The position numbers and the translations under genes are program-made. This document shows positions 57,332 through 64,000 of a stretch of 64,000 bases of DNA, piece by piece; the first letter of the stretch is position 1; the number at the start of each line of letters is the position of its first letter. The DNA is from Bacillus sp. FJAT-50079 (GTDB taxonomy: Bacteria > Bacillota > Bacilli > Bacillales > Bacillaceae_C), in assembly GCF_018343515.1 (NCBI RefSeq), contig NZ_JAGYPD010000002.1, positions 558,001-622,000 on the forward strand. The letters are read 5' to 3'. The notes under the pieces are model-generated. The model was not told the origin of the DNA, did not search any database, and saw nothing but the letters and a program-made list of their open reading frames with translations.

Positions 57332-57778
57332 CTAGTTATTTAGCTTATACATATATTCTCTTAATTCTTTTAAAAGCGCTCTTCTCGTAAAAATCCCTTC
57401 GAAAACTCCATCATCATCTGCAACACATAAGAATGGATGATCGATAAGTAAATTAAGTGCTTTTTCAAAGCTATCATCAAGTGACACTTTCGGAAAACGA
57501 ATCGCCATGACGTCCTCAACCTTCTTATCATTAAGCTTTTCAAACTCAATTCTTTCAAGTCCAAGGATCGATTCGGTTATCATTGATGAGCTTATTAAGC
57601 CGTGAAGGCGAAAGCGCGCATCAAGAACTGGTATAGCAGAATATCCGCTTTTTGTTAAAACGAGTAGTGCATGTTCCAAACTATTTCCAACTTGTACATG
57701 GGCTACTTTTTCGGCCGAAATCATATAATCACTAATTTTCGGATCCATAAATGTATGATCTTGTAAGGAAAGCACCAT
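57332..57778 (-). CDS. darB: DarB/CbpB, c-di-AMP-binding CBS protein
   Basis: 148-residue protein of two CBS domains, like B. subtilis YkuL (DarB). Markers: AEKVAHVQVGNSLEHALLVL, GYSAIPVLDARFRLHGLIS, GLERIEFEKLNDK and EGIFTRRALLKEL. DarB binds c-di-AMP and in its free form acts on Rel and pyruvate carboxylase. ATG at 57778; GGGGGAG is close upstream. In a ykuJ-darB-ccpC order. Confidence 0.93.
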   Translation of the reverse strand: MVLSLQDHTFMDPKISDYMISAEKVAHVQVGNSLEHALLVLTKSGYSAIPVLDARFRLHGLISSSMITESILGLERIEFEKLNDKKVEDVMAIRFPKVSLDDSFEKALNLLIDHPFLCVADDDGVFEGIFTRRALLKELREYMYKLNN

Positions 57779-57870
57779 AAACTCCCCCATCTTTTTATAA
57801 TCTTTCCTTTATATTTTACCACATTTTTCAAAGGAAACATGAGTATTCTGTGATGATTTAGGAATGGTAG

Positions 57871-58125
57871 TTAAGACGGATTTTTTTCTTCTTGAATAAT
57901 GTCAAATATTTCAATTGCTGCCATATCGATATCATCAAATTGATATTTTTGCATATTATTATTTTTATCATATTCCTCAACTTCATAAGTGCTCGTTGCA
58001 GGAAAATATTTAACTTGACATAATACTCTTCCGTTAACCTCAAATAGCCGTTGTGGATGATCCTCCTGCTCACCGACATTTTGCATTGTTTGTAATCGTT
58101 TAATAATACTTACTAGCTGTGACAT
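57871..58125 (-). CDS. ykuJ: YkuJ family protein (DUF1797)
   Basis: 84-residue small cytoplasmic protein of the YkuJ family: MSQLVSIIKRLQTMQN at the start, LFEVNGRVLCQVKYF and the end FDDIDMAAIEIFDIIQ. Function unknown. ATG at 58125 after GAAAGGGG. ykuK and ykzF, which follow ykuJ in B. subtilis, are missing. Confidence 0.92.
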   Translation of the reverse strand: MSQLVSIIKRLQTMQNVGEQEDHPQRLFEVNGRVLCQVKYFPATSTYEVEEYDKNNNMQKYQFDDIDMAAIEIFDIIQEEKNPS

Positions 58126-58195
58126 GTTTAAGCCCCTTTCTTTGAAAGACAATGCAATTATAAAAGAAGAATGGGTATGATGCAACCATCTTCAT

Positions 58196-58963
58196 TCAAA
58201 AAGGTAATTGATTTAGCCATTGACCTCCATCCAAAGTGATACATTCACCGTTCATATATGCTGCTTTTTCACTCAGCATAAAATAAGCTAACTCAGCAAT
58301 TTCCTCTGGTTCACCGAGACGCCCAAGCGGAATCCCCTCTACTGTACGCCTTATCTCCTCTGCCGATTGTGCAAGCTTTTCTACTCCACCCGTCCGGTTA
58401 ATCGCTCCAGGAGCAATTGCATTCACTTGAATTCGATATTTCCTTCCCCATTCTACTGCTAATGTTCTCGTTAATGACAAAACTCCTGCTTTGGCTGCGG
58501 CCGAATGGACGATACCAGCTCCAGCATCCCACGCATATGTTGCGACAATGTTAATAATCTTCCCTTTGATTTGATTCTCAATCCAATATGAACCCAATTC
58601 TCTACTACAATAAAAAGTGCCATTTAATACAATATCAATCACACTATTCCAACCGTTAACCGACAATTTTTCAGCTGCAACAAGGAAATTTCCCGCTGCA
58701 TTATTTACTAAATAGTGAACAGAGCCAAAGTATGCAATTGCTTGTTCCAGCATTTTTTTTACGTCTTCTGGTTTTCTTACATCCATTTGCACGATTTGTA
58801 CATTTTCAGACTCCCCACTTATTTCTCTTTTTGCCTCCAGAAGTCGCTGTTCATTTCTTCCTGTAATTACGACATTCATTCCTGAGTTTGCAAATTTTTT
58901 AGCCATGTATTTCCCCATACCACTTGATCCACCAGTAATAATGACTGTTTTCCCTTCCATCAT
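58196..58963 (-). CDS. fadH: 2,4-dienoyl-CoA reductase FadH (SDR)
   Basis: 255-residue short-chain dehydrogenase like B. subtilis YkuF/FadH, which reduces 2,4-dienoyl-CoA in unsaturated fatty-acid oxidation. NADP motif TGGSSGMGKYMA, NNAAGNF (NNAG). The usual YxxxK is replaced by SAAAK in IVHSAAAKAG, with Tyr 11 residues earlier (ATYAW), the pattern known from dienoyl-CoA reductases. GAGGAGAGC precedes the ATG. Confidence 0.93.
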   Translation of the reverse strand: MMEGKTVIITGGSSGMGKYMAKKFANSGMNVVITGRNEQRLLEAKREISGESENVQIVQMDVRKPEDVKKMLEQAIAYFGSVHYLVNNAAGNFLVAAEKLSVNGWNSVIDIVLNGTFYCSRELGSYWIENQIKGKIINIVATYAWDAGAGIVHSAAAKAGVLSLTRTLAVEWGRKYRIQVNAIAPGAINRTGGVEKLAQSAEEIRRTVEGIPLGRLGEPEEIAELAYFMLSEKAAYMNGECITLDGGQWLNQLPF

Positions 58964-59040
58964 TTGCTCTCCTCCATTTCCATGAATGAATATTCACTCA
59001 TATTGTATCAATATCATTAAGCTTAGAGCAACATTGTTAA

Positions 59041-59071
59041 TAAGAAAAACACACTCCAAATTGAAGTGTGT
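59041..59071 (-). terminator. Terminator of GGDEF-EAL gene
   Basis: AACACACTTC / GGAGTGTGTT stem with TTTTTCTT on the minus strand. Confidence 0.88.
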
Positions 59072-59078
59072 TCCTCCC

Positions 59079-60800
59079 CTAAGAAAAAACCCCTTTTGAC
59101 AAAATATTAGCTTCAATTTCTTCAGCTTGAAGTGGATGGCTAAAATAGAAACCTTGTGCCTTCTGACATTGGGCTTCCGTTAAAAACTCTACTTGCCTCG
59201 CTTCTTCAACACCTTCTGCGACCACTTCTAAACCGAGACTATGTGCAAGATGAATAATCGTTTTCGTAATTGCTGCATCTTTGTCATTCATTTTTATTTC
59301 ACCAATAAATGAACGGTCAATTTTTAATATATCGATTGGATATCGTTTTAAATAATTTAATGATGAATAACCTGTGCCGAAATCATCAACAGATAAAATC
59401 ATTCCTAATTGCTTTAATTTATTTAATATTTCTAATGTTGCATTTGTATCATGCATAGCCCCTTCAGTAATCTCAATTTCAATCGATGTTGGAGGCAGAT
59501 CATATTGATCCAACGTTTGTTTAATAAAGTAAGGTAAATTTTTTTGAATAAATTGTCTTGGTGAAATATTAATGGCTACTCTTATATTTTTATAACCTTT
59601 ATCGCGCCATTCTGCGATTTGTCTACACACTTCTTTAATCACCCATTCCCCTATTAAAACAATCAGCCCAGATTGCTCAGCTATCGGGATAAAAACGGCG
59701 GGAGAAACGGAACCAAGCTTCCAGTTGTTCCAACGTAATAATGCTTCAAAACTTTCAATCTTACCTGTTTTCAAATTAACTTGCGGCTGATAATGAAGAG
59801 TGAGTTCTTTATTTTCAATCGAATTTTTGAGATGGGACTCCATCATCAGGAAATTAGACATATCTGTTTCCATTGCCGAGCAATAAAATCGTGAATGATC
59901 TTTCCCCTGATCTTTCACAAAAAATAAGGCACGATTGGCATTTTTCAATAATGTATTTGCATCTTTACCATCTTGTGGAAACATACTAACGCCAATGGAT
60001 GGTGTCATATAATATTCCTCATTATCAATGTAAAAAGGTTGATCAAATAATTGAAGAATTTCCTGAACATCATGTTTTGTTTCTTTTCTATTCGTGTTTA
60101 TAATGAGAATAATAAATTCATCCCCACTGAGGTGGTACAAACGACTTGTTGGCTGATTCCATTGAGCCATCCTGCCGGCAACCATTTTTAACAATTGATC
60201 TCCTATATGATGCCCTAGAGAATCGTTAAATTGCTTGAAGCGATCAATATTAACATTTACAATCGAAAATTCTTGATTTACGGTTTCCGCTCTTGATATT
60301 TCCGTTTGTAAATGCTCCATCATCGCTTTTCGATTCCATAAACCTGTTAATCGATCAGAGCGCTCCAACTGTTTGATCGTTTCAGCATGCTTGTCATCAA
60401 TCTTGCGAATAATCCAAATGAGATGAGTAGGATCATTATTTTCATTTCTCATTATCTTAAAGCTTGATTCAAAGATGGCTCCATCCTGATCTACTTGTTC
60501 TTCGGTATACATAACCAATTCATTTGAATGTAAAGCTTTTTTATAATGGCTGTATATTTTAAATACACGTTCTGAAGGAATAACATCCTCTAATAATTTT
60601 CCAACAGGATTTTCATCAAGCTTAGCAAAGTCCATTCCCGCTTGATTTACAAATAAATAACGGAATTTCGGTCCCTCTTCAATTTCCATAATAAAAACCA
60701 TATCCGAAAAATGATGAAAAAGTATTTCAGCAATCAACTTCTCTATACCTTGTTGTCTTTGTTTTGACTTTTTATATGTAGAGTCGGTAACTATTTCCAT
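59079..60800 (-). CDS. PAS-GGDEF-EAL cyclic-di-GMP protein
   Basis: 573-residue cytoplasmic protein: PAS-like sensor (about 20-135), GGDEF domain (about 150-310) and EAL domain (about 325-565). GGDEF motif is SGDEF (LSGDEFIILI), first Gly replaced; still known in some active cyclases. EAL site is SFEALLRW, with NIS, EITEGA and DDFGTGYSSL and EVVAEGVE, all metal residues present, so a working phosphodiesterase is likely. GGGATGATAAT precedes the ATG. In B. subtilis ykuI (EAL) lies near this place. Confidence 0.93.
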   Translation of the reverse strand: MEIVTDSTYKKSKQRQQGIEKLIAEILFHHFSDMVFIMEIEEGPKFRYLFVNQAGMDFAKLDENPVGKLLEDVIPSERVFKIYSHYKKALHSNELVMYTEEQVDQDGAIFESSFKIMRNENNDPTHLIWIIRKIDDKHAETIKQLERSDRLTGLWNRKAMMEHLQTEISRAETVNQEFSIVNVNIDRFKQFNDSLGHHIGDQLLKMVAGRMAQWNQPTSRLYHLSGDEFIILIINTNRKETKHDVQEILQLFDQPFYIDNEEYYMTPSIGVSMFPQDGKDANTLLKNANRALFFVKDQGKDHSRFYCSAMETDMSNFLMMESHLKNSIENKELTLHYQPQVNLKTGKIESFEALLRWNNWKLGSVSPAVFIPIAEQSGLIVLIGEWVIKEVCRQIAEWRDKGYKNIRVAINISPRQFIQKNLPYFIKQTLDQYDLPPTSIEIEITEGAMHDTNATLEILNKLKQLGMILSVDDFGTGYSSLNYLKRYPIDILKIDRSFIGEIKMNDKDAAITKTIIHLAHSLGLEVVAEGVEEARQVEFLTEAQCQKAQGFYFSHPLQAEEIEANILSKGVFS

Positions 60801-60969
60801 TTATTATCATCCCTTATGTTCGCCATCGGACTTCTCATGCTATGTAAGTTTTCTTGAGTGGCATTGTATACCCGCTACTCCCCCATGGGACGAGCTTTCC
60901 AAAAAGTGTATATAATGTTATAATATTTATAATTTCAGTTTTTACTAAAAAATAGAAAGGTGTCATTGC

Positions 60970-61425
60970 ATGAATTCTCATACGAAAAAACAGATTGTAT
61001 TAGAACCTACCGTATCAAACCTCTCTCAAGCAATATTCACCGTAAATCGTCATGCAAAAACAGCTACTGATCCGAAGTATTTGTACGAATTGAAAAAAGC
61101 AGCACTCGCTAAAATGATTTCGGAAAGGAAAGCGATGAAAATCGGGCTTCATTTTTCAAGAAATCCCAGATTCAGCCAACAACAATCGGATGTTCTTGTC
61201 GAATGCGGCGATTACACTTTTCATATTCCACCAACAAAAGAGGACTTTGCTAACTTGCCTCATCTTGGTCAGCTTGATCAACACTCCCGCAACCCAAAAT
61301 CCCGCATGTCTCTTAATATGGCAAAACAGCTTCTACAAGACTATACCGGAATAAAGGAGAGGAAAAAGACACAAGCCGAACAAAGGCAAAGACCTGTTTT
61401 CAAACGATTAGGCGATTATTTTTAA
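60970..61425 (+). CDS. ykyB: YkyB family protein
   Basis: 151-residue basic cytoplasmic protein of the YkyB family. Blocks: TVSNLSQAIFTVNRHAKTA, KIGLHFSRNPRFSQQQSDVLVECG and FHIPPTKEDFANLPHLG. Function unknown. AAAGGTGTCATTGC before the ATG. Divergent from the GGDEF-EAL gene. Confidence 0.92.
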   Translation: MNSHTKKQIVLEPTVSNLSQAIFTVNRHAKTATDPKYLYELKKAALAKMISERKAMKIGLHFSRNPRFSQQQSDVLVECGDYTFHIPPTKEDFANLPHLGQLDQHSRNPKSRMSLNMAKQLLQDYTGIKERKKTQAEQRQRPVFKRLGDYF

Positions 61426-61762
61426 TGATCCAGTTTACGAGGATTTCCATTTTAGGAGATCCTTTTTTAACAGAAAGAAAAAGACTCCGTCCACTTTAAC
61501 CGTCTAGTGATTGCCTTTGCGCTAGGCCAACTTCGCCATGTCTTTTTAGGTCCACTACATAATATAAATCTCACCAACGCCTTTGTGCCTCTGCGAATTA
61601 CAAAGGCGTTGCCACAGGACGTGGTGGTGTTTTAGCCTTTGCTCCCTCATTCGGTTTAGCCTTTGCTCCTCGTTCGAACGTATCCACTTGTTGGTTAGGC
61701 AAAATCACAAAGAGATTTGAGCATATAACCCACGCTTGTACTTTTCTTAATTAAGCAGCGAT
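61426..61762. repeat. Palindromic, repeat-rich intergenic element
   Basis: 337-bp gap without gene. An 11-bp inverted repeat AACGCCTTTGT (61576-61586) / ACAAAGGCGTT (61600-61610) with a 13-nt loop, and a 15-bp direct repeat TTTAGCCTTTGCTCC at 61631 and 61655. It is richer in G+C than other gaps here. It looks like a dispersed repeat remnant; not typical of a terminator because no T tract follows. Confidence 0.5.
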
Positions 61763-62671
61763 TCATAATATGTGTTGATCAACTTTTAAAACGAGTTCAC
61801 CTATTTCCGGTTTCGATATTTGCTCAACTGCTCCAACTTTTTCTCCCTTATGACGAAGCTCATCACTAATAAGGGAGGAAAAGATAATGACTGGCAATCG
61901 TGATAAGCCTTCATCTTCTTTAATCCTTTTAACTAGATGATGACCATCCATTTGAGGCATTTCAATGTCTGTAATAACAAGCTGGACTTCTTGGTAAACA
62001 TCTTTTCCGGCGTTTACAATCCCTCGTAAATATTCCAATGCATCTAAGCCATTTTCAAAAAAATTTACGTTTTCATATCCAGCTTCACTCAGCGTTTCTT
62101 TCATTAAATTCCGTAATAATGGTGAATCCTCCGCTACAATTATTCGTTTTGCCGATCGTTCACGTTTACCTAGACTTTTTATTTTCCCCATATGAATCCC
62201 TGATTCAGGTTGAATATCGACAACGATTTTCTCAAAATCAATCAGTAAAATCATTTCATCTAACATTTGGATGACGCCGATAATATGATGATTCGCATCA
62301 GAATATACATTTCCTGGTTTTTCAATGTCGCTCCAAGAAATTCGATGAATTTGACTTACATGATCAACTTGAAAAACAACCTTTTGCATGTTAAATTCCG
62401 CAACAATTAATTTCGAACTTGCACGTTGCTTGTCACTTTCCTCCATATTCAAAGCTCTTGCCATACTAATGACAGGTAGAACCTCTCCGCGCAATTGAAT
62501 AAGCCCTAATATGTTATCGTGTGCATGTGGGATTGATGTAAGTGGCAACGGCTGGATAATTTCCTTTACCTTTAAAACATTTATGCCAAATTTCTGCTGA
62601 TTGATTTCAAACTCAATCATTTCAAGTTCATTCGTGCCACTTTCTAATAAAATTCCAGAATCGATTGTCAT
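61763..62671 (-). CDS. cheV: CheV, chemotaxis coupling protein
   Basis: 302-residue fusion of a CheW-like coupling domain (about 10-150: FGINVLKVKEIIQPLPLTSIP, IQLRGEVLPVISM) and a response-regulator receiver (about 170-300: IIVAEDSPLLRNLM, phospho-Asp in VITDIEMPQMDG, Lys in QISKPE). It links chemoreceptors to CheA and aids adaptation. ATG at 62671 with AAGGATTGCG upstream. Single-gene unit. Confidence 0.95.
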   Translation of the reverse strand: MTIDSGILLESGTNELEMIEFEINQQKFGINVLKVKEIIQPLPLTSIPHAHDNILGLIQLRGEVLPVISMARALNMEESDKQRASSKLIVAEFNMQKVVFQVDHVSQIHRISWSDIEKPGNVYSDANHHIIGVIQMLDEMILLIDFEKIVVDIQPESGIHMGKIKSLGKRERSAKRIIVAEDSPLLRNLMKETLSEAGYENVNFFENGLDALEYLRGIVNAGKDVYQEVQLVITDIEMPQMDGHHLVKRIKEDEGLSRLPVIIFSSLISDELRHKGEKVGAVEQISKPEIGELVLKVDQHIL

Positions 62672-62705
62672 TGTTCGCAATCCTTCCCTTATTTACGTAT
62701 GTAAT

Positions 62706-63584
62706 CTAATCTTTCCAATAATGAATTAATGCCTGTGTTCCATGGTTTTCTTCCCCTTTTTCAGCAAGCGCATCGTACATTTTTTTTGCCAACTGAAGCC
62801 CTGGAAGCTCAAGCTCCATCTGTTCAGCTTCTGCCAAGGCGATCCCCATGTCTTTAATAAAATGTTTAATGAAAAAGCCAGGTGAGTAGTCTTCTTGTAG
62901 TACACGAGGAATTAAATTAGTCATTGACCAGCTTCCTGCCGCTCCACTGCTAATTGATTTTAAAACATTATGCGGATCTAAACCGGCCTTTTTCGCATAA
63001 ACAAATGCTTCGGTAACACCAATCATATTTGAAGCAATTGCAATTTGATTACACATTTTCGTATGTTGACCAGCACCAGCTTCTCCTTGATATACAATAT
63101 TCGTACCAAGAATTTGCAAGATCGAGCTTAAAGCAGCGAACGTTTCCCTCTCTCCTCCTACCATAATCGATAACGTTCCATTTTTCGCTCCGATGTCGCC
63201 TCCAGAAACAGGCGCGTCTAGCGCTTTCCAGCCTCTCGTTTGAGCAGATTTATCAATTTTTTTAGCCAATGTAGGGGTAGAAGTAGTCATATCAACTGCA
63301 AACAATTCTTTACTCGTTCCCGCAAAAATACCATCTTCGCCAAAATATACTTCTTCTACATCTTGCGGATAACCAACCATTGTAATTATTATTTCGACAC
63401 TATTCGCAATTTCTTTAGGACTTTCCTTCCAAATTGCGCCTTCTTTTAATATTTGTTTCGCCTTATCTTTCGTTCTACTATAAACAAAGAGCTGATGACC
63501 GTCCGCTAGTAAATTTTTAACCATACTTTGTCCCATAACACCTAGACCAATAAAGCCAATTTTCTTTTTATTTAACATGAACAT
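62706..63584 (-). CDS. ykwC: YkwC, beta-hydroxyacid dehydrogenase family
   Basis: 292-residue NAD(P)-dependent dehydrogenase of the 3-hydroxyisobutyrate type. Rossmann motif IGFIGLGVMGQSMVKNLLADGH, substrate block DAPVSGGDIGAKNGTLSIMVGG, and catalytic Lys in GQHTKMCNQI. Substrate not known. AAAGGATG precedes the start; an ATG 6 bases inside is also possible. Its place before cheV matches the B. subtilis order. Confidence 0.93.
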   Translation of the reverse strand: MFMLNKKKIGFIGLGVMGQSMVKNLLADGHQLFVYSRTKDKAKQILKEGAIWKESPKEIANSVEIIITMVGYPQDVEEVYFGEDGIFAGTSKELFAVDMTTSTPTLAKKIDKSAQTRGWKALDAPVSGGDIGAKNGTLSIMVGGERETFAALSSILQILGTNIVYQGEAGAGQHTKMCNQIAIASNMIGVTEAFVYAKKAGLDPHNVLKSISSGAAGSWSMTNLIPRVLQEDYSPGFFIKHFIKDMGIALAEAEQMELELPGLQLAKKMYDALAEKGEENHGTQALIHYWKD

Positions 63585-63871
63585 TTCATCCTTTCTTCGT
63601 TCTGAGATTTCAAAATTTATTACATTATAACACTTTTCCTTCTTATTACGTTGGAAAATAAGCGATCATAACGTTTTAATACGAAAAAACTTGACAAGCT
63701 TTAGTTCTTTTATTGAATTTAAAAAATTCCATTTAAAGGAAATAGTTTGAACATGATGATTTTCGTGTATCCACCTAGATGCTGACTGAAAAATGATTAA
63801 GACTCTACAAACAAGGGACAATTCAAAATCAAAACACGATAAAATTAGCAAACTAATGGACATGTAGGGGG
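63585..63871. other. Intergenic region, no gene seen
   Basis: About 290 bp before the repeat array at the right end. A minus-strand 72-codon frame at 63666-63884 lacks a ribosome-binding site and a family, and partly overlaps the array. On the minus strand a weak likeness to the 52-bp family (TTTTGAATTGTCCC near 63820) may be seen. Confidence 0.4.
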
Positions 63872-64000
63872 ATTTGCAAGCCATTGCGGAGTTTTTCTAA
63901 GCCGTGGCTGAGATTTGTAAGCCATTGTAGACTTTTCTAAGCCGTGCTGAGATTTGTAAGCCATTGTAGACTTTTCAAAGCCGTGGCTGAGATTTGTAAG
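63872..64000. repeat. Tandem ~40-bp repeat, array 4 (cut by window end)
   Basis: GATTTGYAAG starts at 63872, 63912, 63951 and 63991, so period 39-40 bp. Unit: GATTTGTAAGCCATTGTAGA then CTTTTCTAAGCCGTGGCTGA, with a small AGCC-GT-GGCT palindrome. No likeness to the 52-bp family beyond general features. It runs past the window end. Confidence 0.9.

Noticed and set aside
63666-63884. 72-codon minus-strand frame
   Set aside because: Starts inside the 40-bp repeat array, no ribosome-binding site, composition unlike the real genes.

Overview
The window is a piece of a low-GC, Gram-positive, spore-forming Bacillaceae chromosome. Its gene content and order follow the Bacillus subtilis ylb-cta-yla-ykt-pdh-ykz-yku segment, read in the opposite direction. 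Spore-former signals are YlaJ, YlbD and YlbE homologues. Aerobic respiration is shown by a complete caa3 oxidase set, and chemotaxis by CheV. Most genes are on the minus strand. I could not fix the species.

Layout: 1-16.8 kb holds ylbE/ylbD/ylbC, a YugN-like protein, an Eis-like acetyltransferase, YozB/CtaM, ctaG, ctaF-ctaE-ctaD-ctaC, ctaB and divergent ctaA, then ftsW, ylaN, ylaL and a PIN-PhoH ATPase. 17-24.3 kb holds ylaJ, ylaI, a decayed membrane-protein gene, a stand-alone leuA behind a Leu(CUC) T-box, a GNAT, ylaH, typA and ylaF. 24.4-39 kb holds suhB, ykzI, yktA, a lipoprotein polysaccharide deacetylase, the pdhABCD operon, ykyA, def, ykrA, a 23-codon basic peptide ORF, rpoY-rnjA and ktrC. 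39-42.6 kb is a liaI-liaH / liaF-liaS-liaR envelope-stress unit. 43.5-56.2 kb is more accessory in character: cvfB, two MFS transporters, an OFA transporter - MpsC-like - molybdopterin oxidoreductase - fdhD module, a Gfo/Idh/MocA oxidoreductase, a heterodimeric ABC exporter and a thioredoxin-like protein. 56.3-63.6 kb returns to conserved order: ccpC, darB, ykuJ, fadH, a PAS-GGDEF-EAL protein, ykyB, cheV, ykwC.

The most unusual structure is a family of tandem repeats with a ~52-bp period. Three arrays (5.9-6.3, 27.5-28.5 and 42.9-43.5 kb) share a GTCCATTAG / TTATGGACA inverted-repeat core. Each lies just beyond the transcription terminator of an upstream minus-strand unit, all point the same way, and each array has its own fixed differences. 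A fourth array with an unrelated ~40-bp unit runs off the right end.

Second is a possible RNA switch between the MpsC-like gene and the molybdoenzyme. It has a small hairpin, a potential antiterminator pairing and a two-part terminator ending 29 nt before the start codon. Other regulatory signals read directly are the leuA T-box with its promoter, a sigma-A promoter that gives ctaG its own transcription, a promoter plus hairpin-U-tract leader before pdhA, and a hairpin splitting liaIH from liaFSR. No tRNA, rRNA, CRISPR array, IS element or prophage was seen.
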